Assembly: GCA_002007465.1 (NCBI GenBank)
Contig: LNAC01000003.1
Location: forward strand, 10,527,142 to 10,591,141
Source: Ailurus styani
Lineage: Eukaryota > Chordata > Mammalia > Carnivora > Ailuridae
DNA: 64,000 nucleotides
Reading direction: 5' to 3'
Below the pieces are notes generated by a model. It ran no database searches, was not told the DNA's origin, and worked only from the letters and a program-made list of their open reading frames with translations. Below, in pieces: positions 11,790 through 21,998 of this stretch; position 1 is the first letter of the stretch; each line of letters opens with the position of its first letter. The position numbers and the translations under genes were made by a program.

Positions 11790-11885
11790 TCTCACTGGAT
11801 TATAAACTCCTAGAGAGGATGTCTCATTCATCTCTTTTACCTAGGGTCTAGGACAGTATCTGGCATTCGATCAATATTAATTTAG
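11790..11885 (+). repeat. L2 3'-end relic
   Basis: 'ggattataaactcctagaga', 'gtctaggacagtatctggca' match the L2 3' pattern (AGAATGTAAGCTCCATGAGG ... CTAGAACAGTGCCTGGCACA). Confidence 0.55.
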
Positions 11886-12110
11886 TAAATTAAATATACC
11901 AACAAATCAACATAACTTCTTATATGAAATAAATCTCTCTTTATATCCCTAAATTAAGAGAAATACATAAGTTAAAAAGCAGATACTTTGTAAGCAGAAA
12001 ATGAATCTTGCCTAGTTTGCAAAATGTCAGTTTTCTCAAAGATAAGGCAAAATGACATAGATACACAAGATTTTGAGTGTCCACATACTGAGTCAAAAAA
12101 TTACTTAGGT

Positions 12111-12300
12111 TTTTTTTTTTAAGATTTTTTTTTTCTTTATTTGACAGACACAGAGAGAGAGAGAACAAGCAGTAGAGGGAGAGGGAGAAGCAAGCTCCCC
12201 ACTGAGCAGGGAGCCTGATATGGGGCTTGATCCCAGGACCCCGGGATCATGACCTGAGCTGAAGGCAGACACTTAACTGACTGAGCCAACCAGGCACCCC
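12111..12300 (-). mobile_element. Can-SINE, antisense
   Basis: Antisense full-length form: T-run, AAGATTTT...TTTATTTGACAGA, (AG)n, 'gggagcctgatatggggctt', 'gatcatgacctgagctgaag', ending GAGCCAACCAGGCACCCC. No certain target duplication. Confidence 0.9.
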
Positions 12301-12380
12301 TGTTTAGTTAATTATAACCCAGTTTCCCTCCTATACATCTTGTCATGTCCTCCAATTATCTGCCTTTTCCATTGGTGGAC

Positions 12381-12397
12381 CTTTCTTTCTTTCTTTT

Positions 12398-12452
<55 letters not shown>

Positions 12453-12478
12453 CTCTCTCTCTCTTTCTTTCTTTCTCT
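12381..12478. repeat. (CTTT)n pyrimidine tract
   Basis: Almost pure CTTT repeat over about 98 bases, with a CT-dinucleotide block near the 3' side. Likely length-variable. Confidence 0.95.
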
Positions 12479-12479
12479 A

Positions 12480-15400
12480 TTTTAGAGATACAGTATAAGA
12501 GAGAAATTACCTTTGGCTTTTAAATGTGGGAACATTAAAGGAACTCTGCCAATTGCTCCCTCATCCACCATACAAAGAAATAAAATTGGTTCATAAAATA
12601 TATTTAGTTACTTAGTTTTTATTTGATTAAGTATGATAATTGTGAAATTAACTCAGGGAATGTTTCTAGAGTAGAAGAGAAGATGTAGAGTTTTAAATAA
12701 CAGATTTATTTCATCAGGCTATGTAGCCTTATACCCATAAAGACCAACAACGATAATGAAGGCATTAGGCTTATTCAGTAGTTTTGGAGTTGAAAATGAT
12801 ACATGACTCAGTGACTATTTTAGTTCTGGGTCATGTGGTGATCAGCTCTTCTCAGGAACTGTTTTCTCTACATCCTTGGTCCTCAGCCACTATTTTGAAT
12901 TCTCTAAATAACTCTATACCTCAGTCTTAGTTTTAATTCCTCTGTACTTTGTGGAGTTTCATCTAACTTAATCCAGGATTTAGTCTTTGAAAAATAATTA
13001 AGTTAGCTAAAAATTCAAGCAATCACTAACTCACTTTAGGAAAATGATTGGTGGGATCTGTAAAGAAATAATCACATTCTGCATGGAAATTGGGAGCTGA
13101 GGAACAGGTCTGTGATTGTTACCTATCATGGGGATTCGTGACTGTGAATGGCAGCCAACTTGTTTCCTGGAAAGTCTGTGTCTGGCTGACTGTGACAACA
13201 GTAGATCTAAAAGAGACCGGCCTTTGGTTCTATCAAAATTGGGCTGACCATGGCTGTAATTAGCAGGGAAGGGCTGTGGCTGCAGATGGCTGTAGGGACA
13301 CAAACCTGGCGGAAGTAATGACAGGGATGGTGCTCAGCAGTAAGTCGTCATCATTTTTTTTTTCTAATTTTCTTTGGTTCTTTTTTTTTAATGAAAGCTC
13401 TAAACTTGGAAAATTGTAACACCTGGAGATTTGTCATAAATATCACTGAAATATTAATTGAGTCACCAACAGAGAATAATCACTTTTGATTTTCTTGTAT
13501 TCTACAAAGATTGTATCTCTTAAATTTTAGAAGCATAATTCAAAAATGGTATTTATAAATTGAGCAAGAAACTCTGCCTAGTAACTAAAGTGTTCCTGTG
13601 ATTTTTTTTTTTTCTGATTTATCTTTCAGAACAGAAGCTAGTGTGTTCTTACCGGAAACACTTAAAATATGACTTGAATAAGATGTTTGGATAGTAACCT
13701 AAAAATTTCAATTACAAAAGCAACTTGGACATCTGTAAAACACTGAGAAAATACAGAAAATGCAGTGAAACTACAAATTATTTATAACCCTAACACTCAG
13801 AAAAAAACTCCTTTTGTTTCTTTGCAGCTATATTTGTGGATTAAAACCTTTCTATTTTCATTTTAGTCTTTAGAAAGTAAAGAACTCTGCATATTAGAAA
13901 GAAATATATAAATTGTCCAAGGTCAGTACTTTTTAAATTCTTATAGTATTTTCAAATAATGTATTGCATTCCAAGAAGAGAACTTAATAGTCAATCTCTT
14001 TGTGAATTTCTGAAACTTAAAATCAGTAAGGCCACCATCTGTGTAAGCTTTGGTAAGAAATAAACCCTATGACATCAGGAAGTTTTTTCATATATTTTCC
14101 CCAAGCTTTAAATTAGAACTAGGTGCATCTTTAACACCAAGTTTGTTTGCATTAAAAATATTCATACTTGTAGATCTAAGGCTTTGAATTTCATATGTTT
14201 CTGCTTCTATAAAATAAATACATTTACTGTTAAGACTTCTCTACATGCTTTCTTCTGTTGCTTTCCATTGCATCTGTTAAGTATTCTATATTTACATAGG
14301 CCAGAGTCATCAATGTGTCTGGGGAAAAAAAAATTGCATTCATTATATCAAAGTGAACAATAGCAGCATAGAAGTCTTAAATATTGTTAGATGCTGACAA
14401 TTTCAAGACTATAATATAAAAGTGGTACTCTGCTTTGTTCGTACAAAGAATTCGTATGAATTTTGATGTTTTAAATATCCTTTATAAGTTTTATAAGTAA
14501 AACAAATCCTGTATTATTAACTCTTACTTGACTAAAAAAAATCCAAAAATTTTTTATTCCTCAGAAGAATAATATTAAACTAAGATTACTTTTAGTGCAC
14601 ATTAAACATTACATAGGTTAATAAATGTCACATTACAATGGATCAGTCAATATTTAAGCCTCTTCTAAGGCAAAGTTCATGGGCTCTAGGGCAAGGAAGA
14701 AAGCTTCATAAATATTTTAATTATTTCAGAACCGGAATAAGGGTATATTGAATGACTTGTAAACCATGGGAATTATTTTATTTTTTATGTAGTGTCTGGA
14801 ATCGATATAGACTCCTGAGAACACTCAGCATTTTAGAAGTAGCAAATCTCCTTGTATAGTCACCAAACAAACTTTTTGTTTGAATTTCCAATTTTTTAAA
14901 AGTGTTCTTTGAATTATGGAATGAACTGAGCACTGTACTTTCTGCAGTTTTGTGGCACTTCTCGATTCCATTGGTCGTCTTGTATTGTCAGTTCCAAAAA
15001 CTGAAAGAACTGAAACAACAACAGTAGTACACACTTGGAAGATATACTTTGCCCTGAAAGCTTTCTCATAAAATATGCTCATTTGGCTTAAGAACAGCCA
15101 ATGCTAGGAAAAGAGTTTCTCTCTTCATTCCTTCTTTCTATTTGTCAGAGGCACACTGGGTATTCTGAAGTTTATCACCCAGAAGGGCCAGGCTTTGGTC
15201 TCCTCCTAATTTGGTTATTGACCCTGGAGGCCTTGAAACAGAGAATGGCACTAGCTGAATAAATAGAATGGAGAAAGAACCAAACAGAAGCATAACAGAA
15301 GTAAGCTAAAGAATGTCAATTTCCCTGAGACCCCCAAGTTAGAGAGGAGAGCACGTTAGTGGGCCAGCCACGTGTGATTGACTGAGAAGATAAGTCACCC

Positions 15401-15912
15401 TGGGAATTTGAGAAAAGGAATTTAAGTGCCATTAGCTTAAACAAAAGCTTTAGGTTAAACATTCTATGTAGAAGTTAGTTGTTTGTTTTCAGACCAATAA
15501 AAAAAAAAAAGGTGCCTTTGACTTCCAAGAGCTATTAACTCTGTTTTTGTCCTTCCACACTTCATCTCACCATTAAGATCTTTCAAAGCCAAATTGCAAG
15601 TTATTAGATAAAATAACTGGTCAGGCTGCCATCAGATTTCTTGACTTTTTCCCTCCTTTGATTAATTATTCATTACTGCCCAGAAATCTTTTCTAAGAAA
15701 TCCTGAGGGTAGTCCTGATTAATTCTCAAACTACAAAAAAATTTCCAGAGGTTGGGTTGGCATGGTTTTGTCTGAGGTCAGATTTTCAAAGCCAAGAGGG
15801 TCCTACTACTCCAATTCTCAAGCCAGTGGAGACGCTATGCTACCACCACTTCCTCCACAACCCAGAAGTTTATGTCTAAGGCTCAGGGATAAAAGGAAAT
15901 GATGTCTTTTTG

Positions 15913-15913
<1 letters not shown>
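12480..15913. other. no gene seen
   Basis: About 3.4 kb almost free of young repeats. The part at 13040-13330 is richer in G and C than its surroundings and has a 90-codon minus-strand frame (13031-13303) without recognisable domains. A second frame at 14825-15082 (minus) is equally featureless. Candidate place for conserved non-coding sequence only by lack of repeats. Confidence 0.45.
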
Positions 15914-15960
<47 letters not shown>

Positions 15961-15972
15961 ATACACACACAA
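15914..15972. repeat. (CA)n microsatellite
   Basis: About 20 uninterrupted AC units, then ACTCACACATACACACACAA. Likely polymorphic. Confidence 0.95.
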
Positions 15973-16108
15973 TATTAATGCACTTATTTTACCATAATTC
16001 AGACAACCAAAATTAAAGTCCATTGAAATTTAAATAGAAGAATGGGAAAAGCTTTGAAAGGGCATGGAATTAGTAAAGAAAATTTAAGAGATGATGATTT
16101 TGTTTAAA

Positions 16109-16225
16109 TGCTTCATAGTTGATGCAAAGAAGAGGACACATGGTCCAGACAGGTGAAATGACTTCCTAAAGTTAAGTCAATGACAGAGGTAGGACAAGAA
16201 CACATATCACCTGACTCCATGGGAA
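16109..16225 (-). repeat. MIR relic, antisense
   Basis: 'caggtgaaatgacttcctaa', 'aatgacagaggtaggacaag', 'acctgactccatg' follow antisense MIR order (GGTTAAGTAACTTGCCCAAG ... GGCAGAGCTGGGATTCGAAC). Confidence 0.6.
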
Positions 16226-16317
16226 CAGTTGATTGAGATGTTGTAACTGAATTCACTCTCTTTGACTTAATTGCTTAATGATTTAATGTGGGAATCCTTT
16301 CCTTGCTATGGAGAGTG

Positions 16318-16530
16318 TATGAGTTTCCTATTGCTGCTCTTACAAATTACCACAAACTTAGTGGTTTAAGACAATAGAAATTTAGTCCATTCTGGAGGTC
16401 AGAGGTCCAAAATGGGTCTTAAAGTGCAAAAATTAGGGTGTCAGTGAAGTAGCATCTCTTCTAGACTTCTAGTAGTGGATCCATTCTTTGCCTTTTCTGG
16501 CTTGTAAAGATCACCTGCATTTTTTACCTT
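16318..16530 (-). mobile_element. MLT1-like LTR relic (ERVL-MaLR)
   Basis: 'gagtttcctattgctgctct', 'aattaccacaaacttagtgg', 'ctggaggtcagaggtccaaa' match the antisense 3' half of an MLT1-type solo LTR, whose sense strand ends ...CCACTAAGTTTGTGGTAATT. It differs in subfamily from the LTR at 17782-18171, so it is probably an independent insertion rather than the partner LTR. Confidence 0.6.
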
Positions 16531-17229
16531 ACTCTCAACTCTGCAAAAATAAGTGCCCAGGTGTTCAATGGAATAAGACCTTAACCAGAATAATTGCATG
16601 CAAGAAGTAAAATTTATGAAATTCTTGCTATTTCATTGCAATTAGAAATTGCTGACATTTTCTTCCAGAACAATAAATTTGACATAATCAAATTACAAAC
16701 AATTGTTATTTGATGAGCTAAATATTAATAAATAGATTCCTACCAGACACTATCATTTTTAAGATATTCAAATTTAGGAGAAAAAACTTCCAAATCCTAA
16801 GAAAATATTTTACATTTTCCATAAAATTGAAAAAACTAAATATTTTCCATGTTTCCCAAGACTCCCAAATTGCACAGATATTTTATATGAGCATGTAACA
16901 TAAAATGATATTATTTTATTAGTATTTGAAAGTTAGAGTTTCTAATAGCAGTAGCACTGAACAGGAAATGTGATAATTAAGTTTCTCTGCACAAACCAGT
17001 TTAAAGTTAGCTTAAAGGTTTTTCTCAGAAATATTTTTGTTCTGCTCAACGGATGGTAATCTGAATCATATGCAAACAATACAGAGCCAAATTTATTTTT
17101 CTTTCAGTATTATAGTATGCTGTTAGGTCAGAAACCAAGCCTAATTAATTTTCTTTTGTATGCTCCATGGCCATGTAGAAGTTCTGGAATACTAAGCAGT
17201 CAAGATGGAGAAAAAACAAGGAGGGATTT
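16531..17229. other. no gene seen
   Basis: Unique AT-rich sequence; nothing recognisable beyond short homopolymers. Confidence 0.45.
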
Positions 17230-17781
17230 TTTTTTTTATCTCTTCTTGTAAATCCATAAATTCTTTAGCAAGTGATAGTCCAACCATACTTTTGGTGTTT
17301 TCTTCACAAATGCTTTCTCTCTCTCCCTCTCTCTTTTTTTCCCAATATGGATAGACTTAAAAAACTTCCAAATCTTTAAGTTTAGGTTCCTTTTTGCTTA
17401 ATAATTTCTTCTCAACTCATTTCTCTTCTTTCACATTTTACAATAAGCAGCCAGGAGGAACCAAGCTGGTCCTTCAACAGTTTAGAAATCTCAGCTAAGT
17501 ATCTCTTTTCAGTGTTTGCATGTTCTATCTTCCACAATAAACTACAAGACAGTTCAGGGAAGTTCTTTGTCAGTTAATAGCAAAAGTCACCTCTCCTCCA
17601 GTTTCCAGTAGGAGTTCCTTGTTTCTGCCTCAGATCTCACCAGAATCACCTTTAGCATTCCTATTTCTAGCGTACTCCCTAGAACACTTCCCGCCTCCAC
17701 CCATTACCCAGTTCCAGAGTTGCTTCCACATTTATAGGTTTTTGTTGCTGTAGCACCACACTTCTCAGTACCGAAATCAGT
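17230..17781 (-). mobile_element. MaLR internal region (MLT1-int) fragment
   Basis: Directly abuts the LTR on its internal side. Landmarks 'ataagcagccaggaggaacc', 'agcaaaagtcacctctcctc', 'ttacccagttccagagttgc' and 'ttccacatttataggttttt' follow the internal sequence that begins after a MaLR 5' LTR. No open frame of note survives; it is a decayed, non-functional endogenous retroelement. The left boundary is approximate. Confidence 0.68.
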
Positions 17782-17931
17782 CGTAGTCTATTAAGGCTGT
17801 CATACCAAAATACCCTAGACTGGGTGGTTTAAACCACAGTAACTTCCTTTCTCACACTTCCTGGGGCTGGTAGTGAGAACACTTTTCTGGCTTGAAAACA
17901 TTTGCTTTCTTGCTGTGTTCACATGGTCTCT

Positions 17932-17985
<54 letters not shown>

Positions 17986-18171
17986 AAAAGTCTAGAGGGA
18001 GCTTTCTTCCTCTTTGTCTAAGGCCACAGATTCTACCATATTGGGATCCCACCCTCATGGCCTAATTTAACCTTAATTACATCCTAAAAAACTCAAACTC
18101 CAGATATAGTCACACTGGGAGTTAAGGGCTCATTGCATCAGTTTTGAGGAGACACAATTCAGTCCATCCCA
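17782..18171 (-). mobile_element. MLT1 LTR (ERVL-MaLR), 5' LTR of a decayed element
   Basis: On the minus strand the LTR begins TGGGATGGACTGAATTGTGT and ends ...CACCCAGTCTAGGGTATTTT..ATAGACTA, typical of MLT1. The expected AATAAA just inside the 3' end has decayed. Interrupted by a (TG)n run at 17935-17982. A matching 3' LTR was not found within the window. The minus frame at 17852-18058 is LTR plus microsatellite. Confidence 0.75.
17935..17982. repeat. (TG)n microsatellite inside the LTR
   Basis: 24 perfect TG units in a stretch where MLT1 consensus carries a CT/CG/CA-alternating run, so the microsatellite probably grew from LTR sequence. Confidence 0.95.
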
Positions 18172-18242
18172 TTCTGCCCCCATGACTCATTGAGTACTTC
18201 ATTTAGGGAACCTTCAGGAAACCTTATAAAAAATGGATACAG

Positions 18243-18470
18243 CATTGCCTGGGTAGCTCAGTCTGTTAAGCATGTGACTCTTGATTTTGGCTCAGGTCAG
18301 GTTCTCAGGGTTGTGAGATTGAGCCCCGGGTTGGACTCTGAGCTGGGTGTGGAGCCTACTTAAGATTCTCTCTCCCTCTCCTTCTGCCTCCTCCCACTCC
18401 CTCCCACTCTCAGGAGAAAAAAAGAAAAAAAAAAAGAAAGAAAAGTAAAGAAAAAGGAAAAGAAAACAAA
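18243..18470 (+). mobile_element. Can-SINE, older copy with A/G-rich tail
   Basis: Head GCCTGGGTAGCTCAGTCTGT, 'tcttgattttggctcaggtc', CT-rich middle, then a 50-base A-rich tail broken by G. No AAAT repeat in the tail and no clear target duplication, consistent with an older subfamily. Confidence 0.88.
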
Positions 18471-18479
18471 AGTCGGCAC

Positions 18480-19650
18480 AGAGGTAAATAAGAGAAACTT
18501 TTTTAAATTCCGGCTGATGGTAATTTTACTCAAGCATTTTTAACAACTGGAGTTTTGGAAAGTTCCTTAAGCAGTTAGCCTTAAATGAAGTGAAATAAAA
18601 TAAAATTGACTCAAAGGAAGCTTATCCATTATTCCACTTTATCAGTGACTATTCAAAAGAATAGAAAAAGCAAAGATGAGTCAAAATCTCTTTCACTAAA
18701 ATTAATCCTTTTCATTCTAATGAATGTGTGTAACTGGCTTCCAGTGGAAAATATTTTAGGCTCTCTTTCAACATTTTCCAAGGAAATAAATTTTTTAAAA
18801 ATCTGATATTTGTTTTATAGTCAATAAGCCAGATCACTGCTAAACAATAATACTGAATAAGAAAGTCTGAGCTAAGACCAATATTAAAAAATTGTAAACC
18901 AAAATTACTAAGTAAAATTTTGCCAACTATCATTATTTTCCTTTATCATTTACTCAGTAGAGAGAAGAAACTTTTGCAATTGGAGAACAAGTAGTCTAGG
19001 ACAAATTCTGCACATTCCGATGCCCACAGATACTATAAAAATAGAAAAGTAGCTGAAAAGGAAGCAAGGTTTTGATGTCTTGCAGCATAATGATTAAAAA
19101 TCTAAATTTCAAAAAAAAAAGGAAAGAAAGAAAAGAAAAAAGAAAATTCTAAGCTGCATGTTAATAATGTGAAAATGAATGGTGCAAATGTTTGTTTTCA
19201 TCTCCTGATGATTCATTTCATGCTCTCCTTTCCTCTTTGGGTGCTTACAAATAGAGATAGTATATCATGGTTTCTAAAATTAAACAAAAATGAAAAACAA
19301 ATAATGTATTCAGCTAGAATAATAAACATGTGAGAGGAGAATGATTAAATAAGACTCTTAAACTTAAATCTAATTTATTTTGAAATTTGAATGTAAATTT
19401 CAACTGAACCAAGCTGAAAGATTTATTCAGCAAAAGGATCCAGCAAAAAGATCCACGAGGTGATTTCTCTAGTTGTACCTTCATGTAAACTTCCATTCTT
19501 CTACTGAATTTCCATGCCATTTCCAATGACTCTTTTTTAAATTGAAAGTACAAAGGATATGTGTAGGGAAGAGGGAAAAAAGCACATATTCATTTTTAAG
19601 CCAGTATGTACTTTTGCCAGTTGCAGTACTCTTAAAACTTGAATGTGCGT
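18480..19650. other. no gene seen
   Basis: Unique AT-rich sequence with an A/GA-rich patch at about 19110-19145. Three overlapping short open frames have no recognisable domains. Confidence 0.45.
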
Positions 19651-19654
19651 TTGG

Positions 19655-19790
19655 ATTTCCTGGAATCTTGTTCAAGTGAAACCTCTGATTCAGTAGGTCT
19701 GGGTTGGAAGGATAAGAATCTGCATTTTTAGCAAGCTTCCAGCTGAGGCCCATGGGACATCACTTTGAGTATCAAAGTGCTAGAGACCAG
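19655..19790 (+). repeat. MER5A-like hAT element
   Basis: 'cctctgattcagtaggtctg', 'aatctgcatttttagcaagc', 'ggacatcactttgagtatca' match MER5A in order. The 90-codon minus frame at 19481-19753 overlaps it and is not a gene. Confidence 0.78.
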
Positions 19791-21250
19791 ATGACAATCC
19801 CTAAACAGTCCCCATAAGTGTCACATCTTTCTTGAAAAAAAAGAAGAGGACAAGAAAATTCAGATTTAAAGAACATTAAAAAAAAAAAAAAAAAAGCATA
19901 GCCATGAATAGGCCTAGCAAACAGAATGTATCCATAAAGGCCTCTGAGGTTATTTCAAGTCTAGAAGATCAAGGCTAACAAGGGCAATCAAGAAGCAGGA
20001 GCTATAGTAACAGGACTGTATACAAAGAGAGACATTCTGAAGCGGTAATTTAATAAGAATGATAATATAATGATGATAATAAAGCTAATATATTATAGCA
20101 CCTTTATACTATCTATAATGTTTGCTCATAGTCAACTTGGATTATAATTAAATCTGAACCATTGTGTTCTAAAACTGCTCAACATCTGTCCCTATGAACA
20201 AAAGATAATACTATTTTTAAAAGTGGAAGCAAAAATAAATTAGAAGATGATGTCTTTCATATTTGACCAAGTAAATTTTGCTGTAGGAGATACATACACT
20301 GGGATTCTGTTGAAATTATACATTTTAAGACAAAGAAAAATAATAGAAGTAGTTCTCAAAGTAATGATTTAGGGCTTGAATTTTACATGTTTTCCAAGGG
20401 CCTTTATGACTATACATAATTCATGAATCCGTATTTCTGTAATGTTAGATTTTTTTCCCCCTGGAAGTGTTTTTTAATGATTAGGTCACATGGCCAGAGC
20501 AGTCCTTTAATGTCCTTTAATGTCTCTCTTTTTCCTGGTTTATCATTTTTCCATTTTGCTTAGGAATACATTAGCCTTTGCTATATACCCTCAAAACATC
20601 TACTTTTGCAATCAGCTTGGAACAGAAAATGAACAGTGGGACCTAATTGAATATTATGTATTTAAGGTGTCTAAAACTGATACAATTTTGAAATGAGGAA
20701 TGCTTATACATATACACAATAAAGATTAAAAGGTGATCAGCACAAAATACAGGAATGTATGTTAGCTGAACACATTTCGCTGTATAGCCAAAAGTAGTTA
20801 TTGAATATTTTTAAAAAGCATGCTGTCCTGAAATGATGCAAAGGTTCTCTATGAAAACCAAAGCAGTTTCACACCTTAAAAGTTAATTTTTACTTATAAA
20901 TAGTTCATTAGACATGTTAGTATGGTTTTTAATTGGAAAAAATCACATTTTTAGAGGCTTCCTTCTTAAAAATTCTAGAAATTTAGATATAAATTCAATG
21001 TCAGTGATCTTTGTTTTGCTTCACATATCATTACTACCGGTTCTCATACCTGACCTTAATAGCTCCAAACTGTTTCGTACTCACTTGGTAAATGGAGAAA
21101 AACAATCATTGCTGATTACACTGAATGAAAACATTTATGACTCCAGTAAACGTAAAAGAATATGCTACAGAACAACTACATATAAGTATTTTAAAGCATT
21201 CTTTAAAAAGTTTGGACTTGGTGATATTTTAATAGCACAAACTTTTTAAA
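19791..21250. other. no gene seen
   Basis: Unique AT-rich sequence with a poly-A run at about 19879-19895. The 111-codon plus frame at 20914-21249 has no signal peptide, domain or known similarity that I can see; base use is like its AT-rich surroundings. Confidence 0.45.
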
Positions 21251-21760
21251 ATAAGAGTGTGGAAGGAATCTTATTTTGTTTATTACTCAGCCTTTTCTCT
21301 CCTGGGAGAGTTTTCCTATATTAATTGCTTCTGTGCTCAGATGCTTCTAATTATTAACCTGCAGGTGTCTCTAATCACTGTGTCTTCCAGCAGAGTTTTG
21401 TTTGAGGGCCATTAGCTGTGATGCTTAATTACAATACACTGTACCCAGTTTTGTGTACTGTTTGATCTTTCAGATGGCTTCCCAGACCATAGAAAATAGT
21501 CATTGGCAATCATTTTCTACAATTAACCACAGTGGCCTGTATCTCTTTCTCTGTTAGTAAATTGGATCAGAGTGTGTAGAATTAGACAAGAGTGATTCCT
21601 TAAAACTGAAGAGACTATGCTCTGGAACAATACCTAATGATACTCAATCTCTAGGATATTTCAACACAAAGAATGTAAATGTATTCCTATATTTTAAAAT
21701 CTGAAATCTGATGTCGAAAAATGTATACAGTCACTAAATCTGGAAGTGTGCAGGGTTCTT
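21251..21760. other. repeat-free stretch, possible conserved non-coding
   Basis: No repeat recognised. Several TAAT cores ('cttctaattattaacctgca', 'gatgcttaattacaatacac') lie within about 100 bases. This is suggestive only; cross-species conservation was not testable here. Confidence 0.3.
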
Positions 21761-21773
21761 AGAAATACTTCAG

Positions 21774-21985
21774 GGGCGCCTGGGTGGCTCAGTGGGTTAA
21801 AGCCTCTGCTTTCGGCTCAGGTCATGATCTCAGCGTCCTGGGATCGAGGCCCGCATCGGGCTCTCTGCTCAGCAGGGAGCCTGCTTCCTCCTCTCCCTGT
21901 CTCTCTGCCTGCCTCTCTGCCTACTTGTAATCTCTCTCTCTCTGTGTCAAATAAATAAATAAAAATCTTTAAAAAAAAAAAAAAA
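21774..21985 (+). mobile_element. Can-SINE, very young full-length
   Basis: Head GGGCGCCTGGGTGGCTCAGT, long A tail, perfect 13-base duplication AGAAATACTTCAG at 21761-21773 and 21986-21998. Carries 'GCTTTCGGCTC', 'CTCAGCGTCC' and 'CTTGTAATCTC', shared with copies at 49612 and 55355. Confidence 0.96.
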
Positions 21986-21998
21986 AGAAATACTTCAG

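Noticed and set aside
17852..18058. minus-strand frame with a Thr-His repeat
   Set aside because: Produced by the (TG)n microsatellite inside the MLT1 LTR.
16318..18171. the LTR-like pieces at 16318 and 17782 as the two LTRs of one provirus
   Set aside because: They are the same orientation but differ too much in subfamily to be a pair.
20914..21249. 111-codon plus-strand open frame
   Set aside because: AT-driven composition (many Lys, Ile, Phe, Leu), no family resemblance.
21746..21958. open frames over SINE copies (also near 10328, 28246, 29375, 45389, 46500, 47604, 49583, 50453, 50794, 57199)
   Set aside because: SINE bodies are open by chance; the recurring peptides (for example GWLSGLKPLLSAQVMISASW) are SINE translations.
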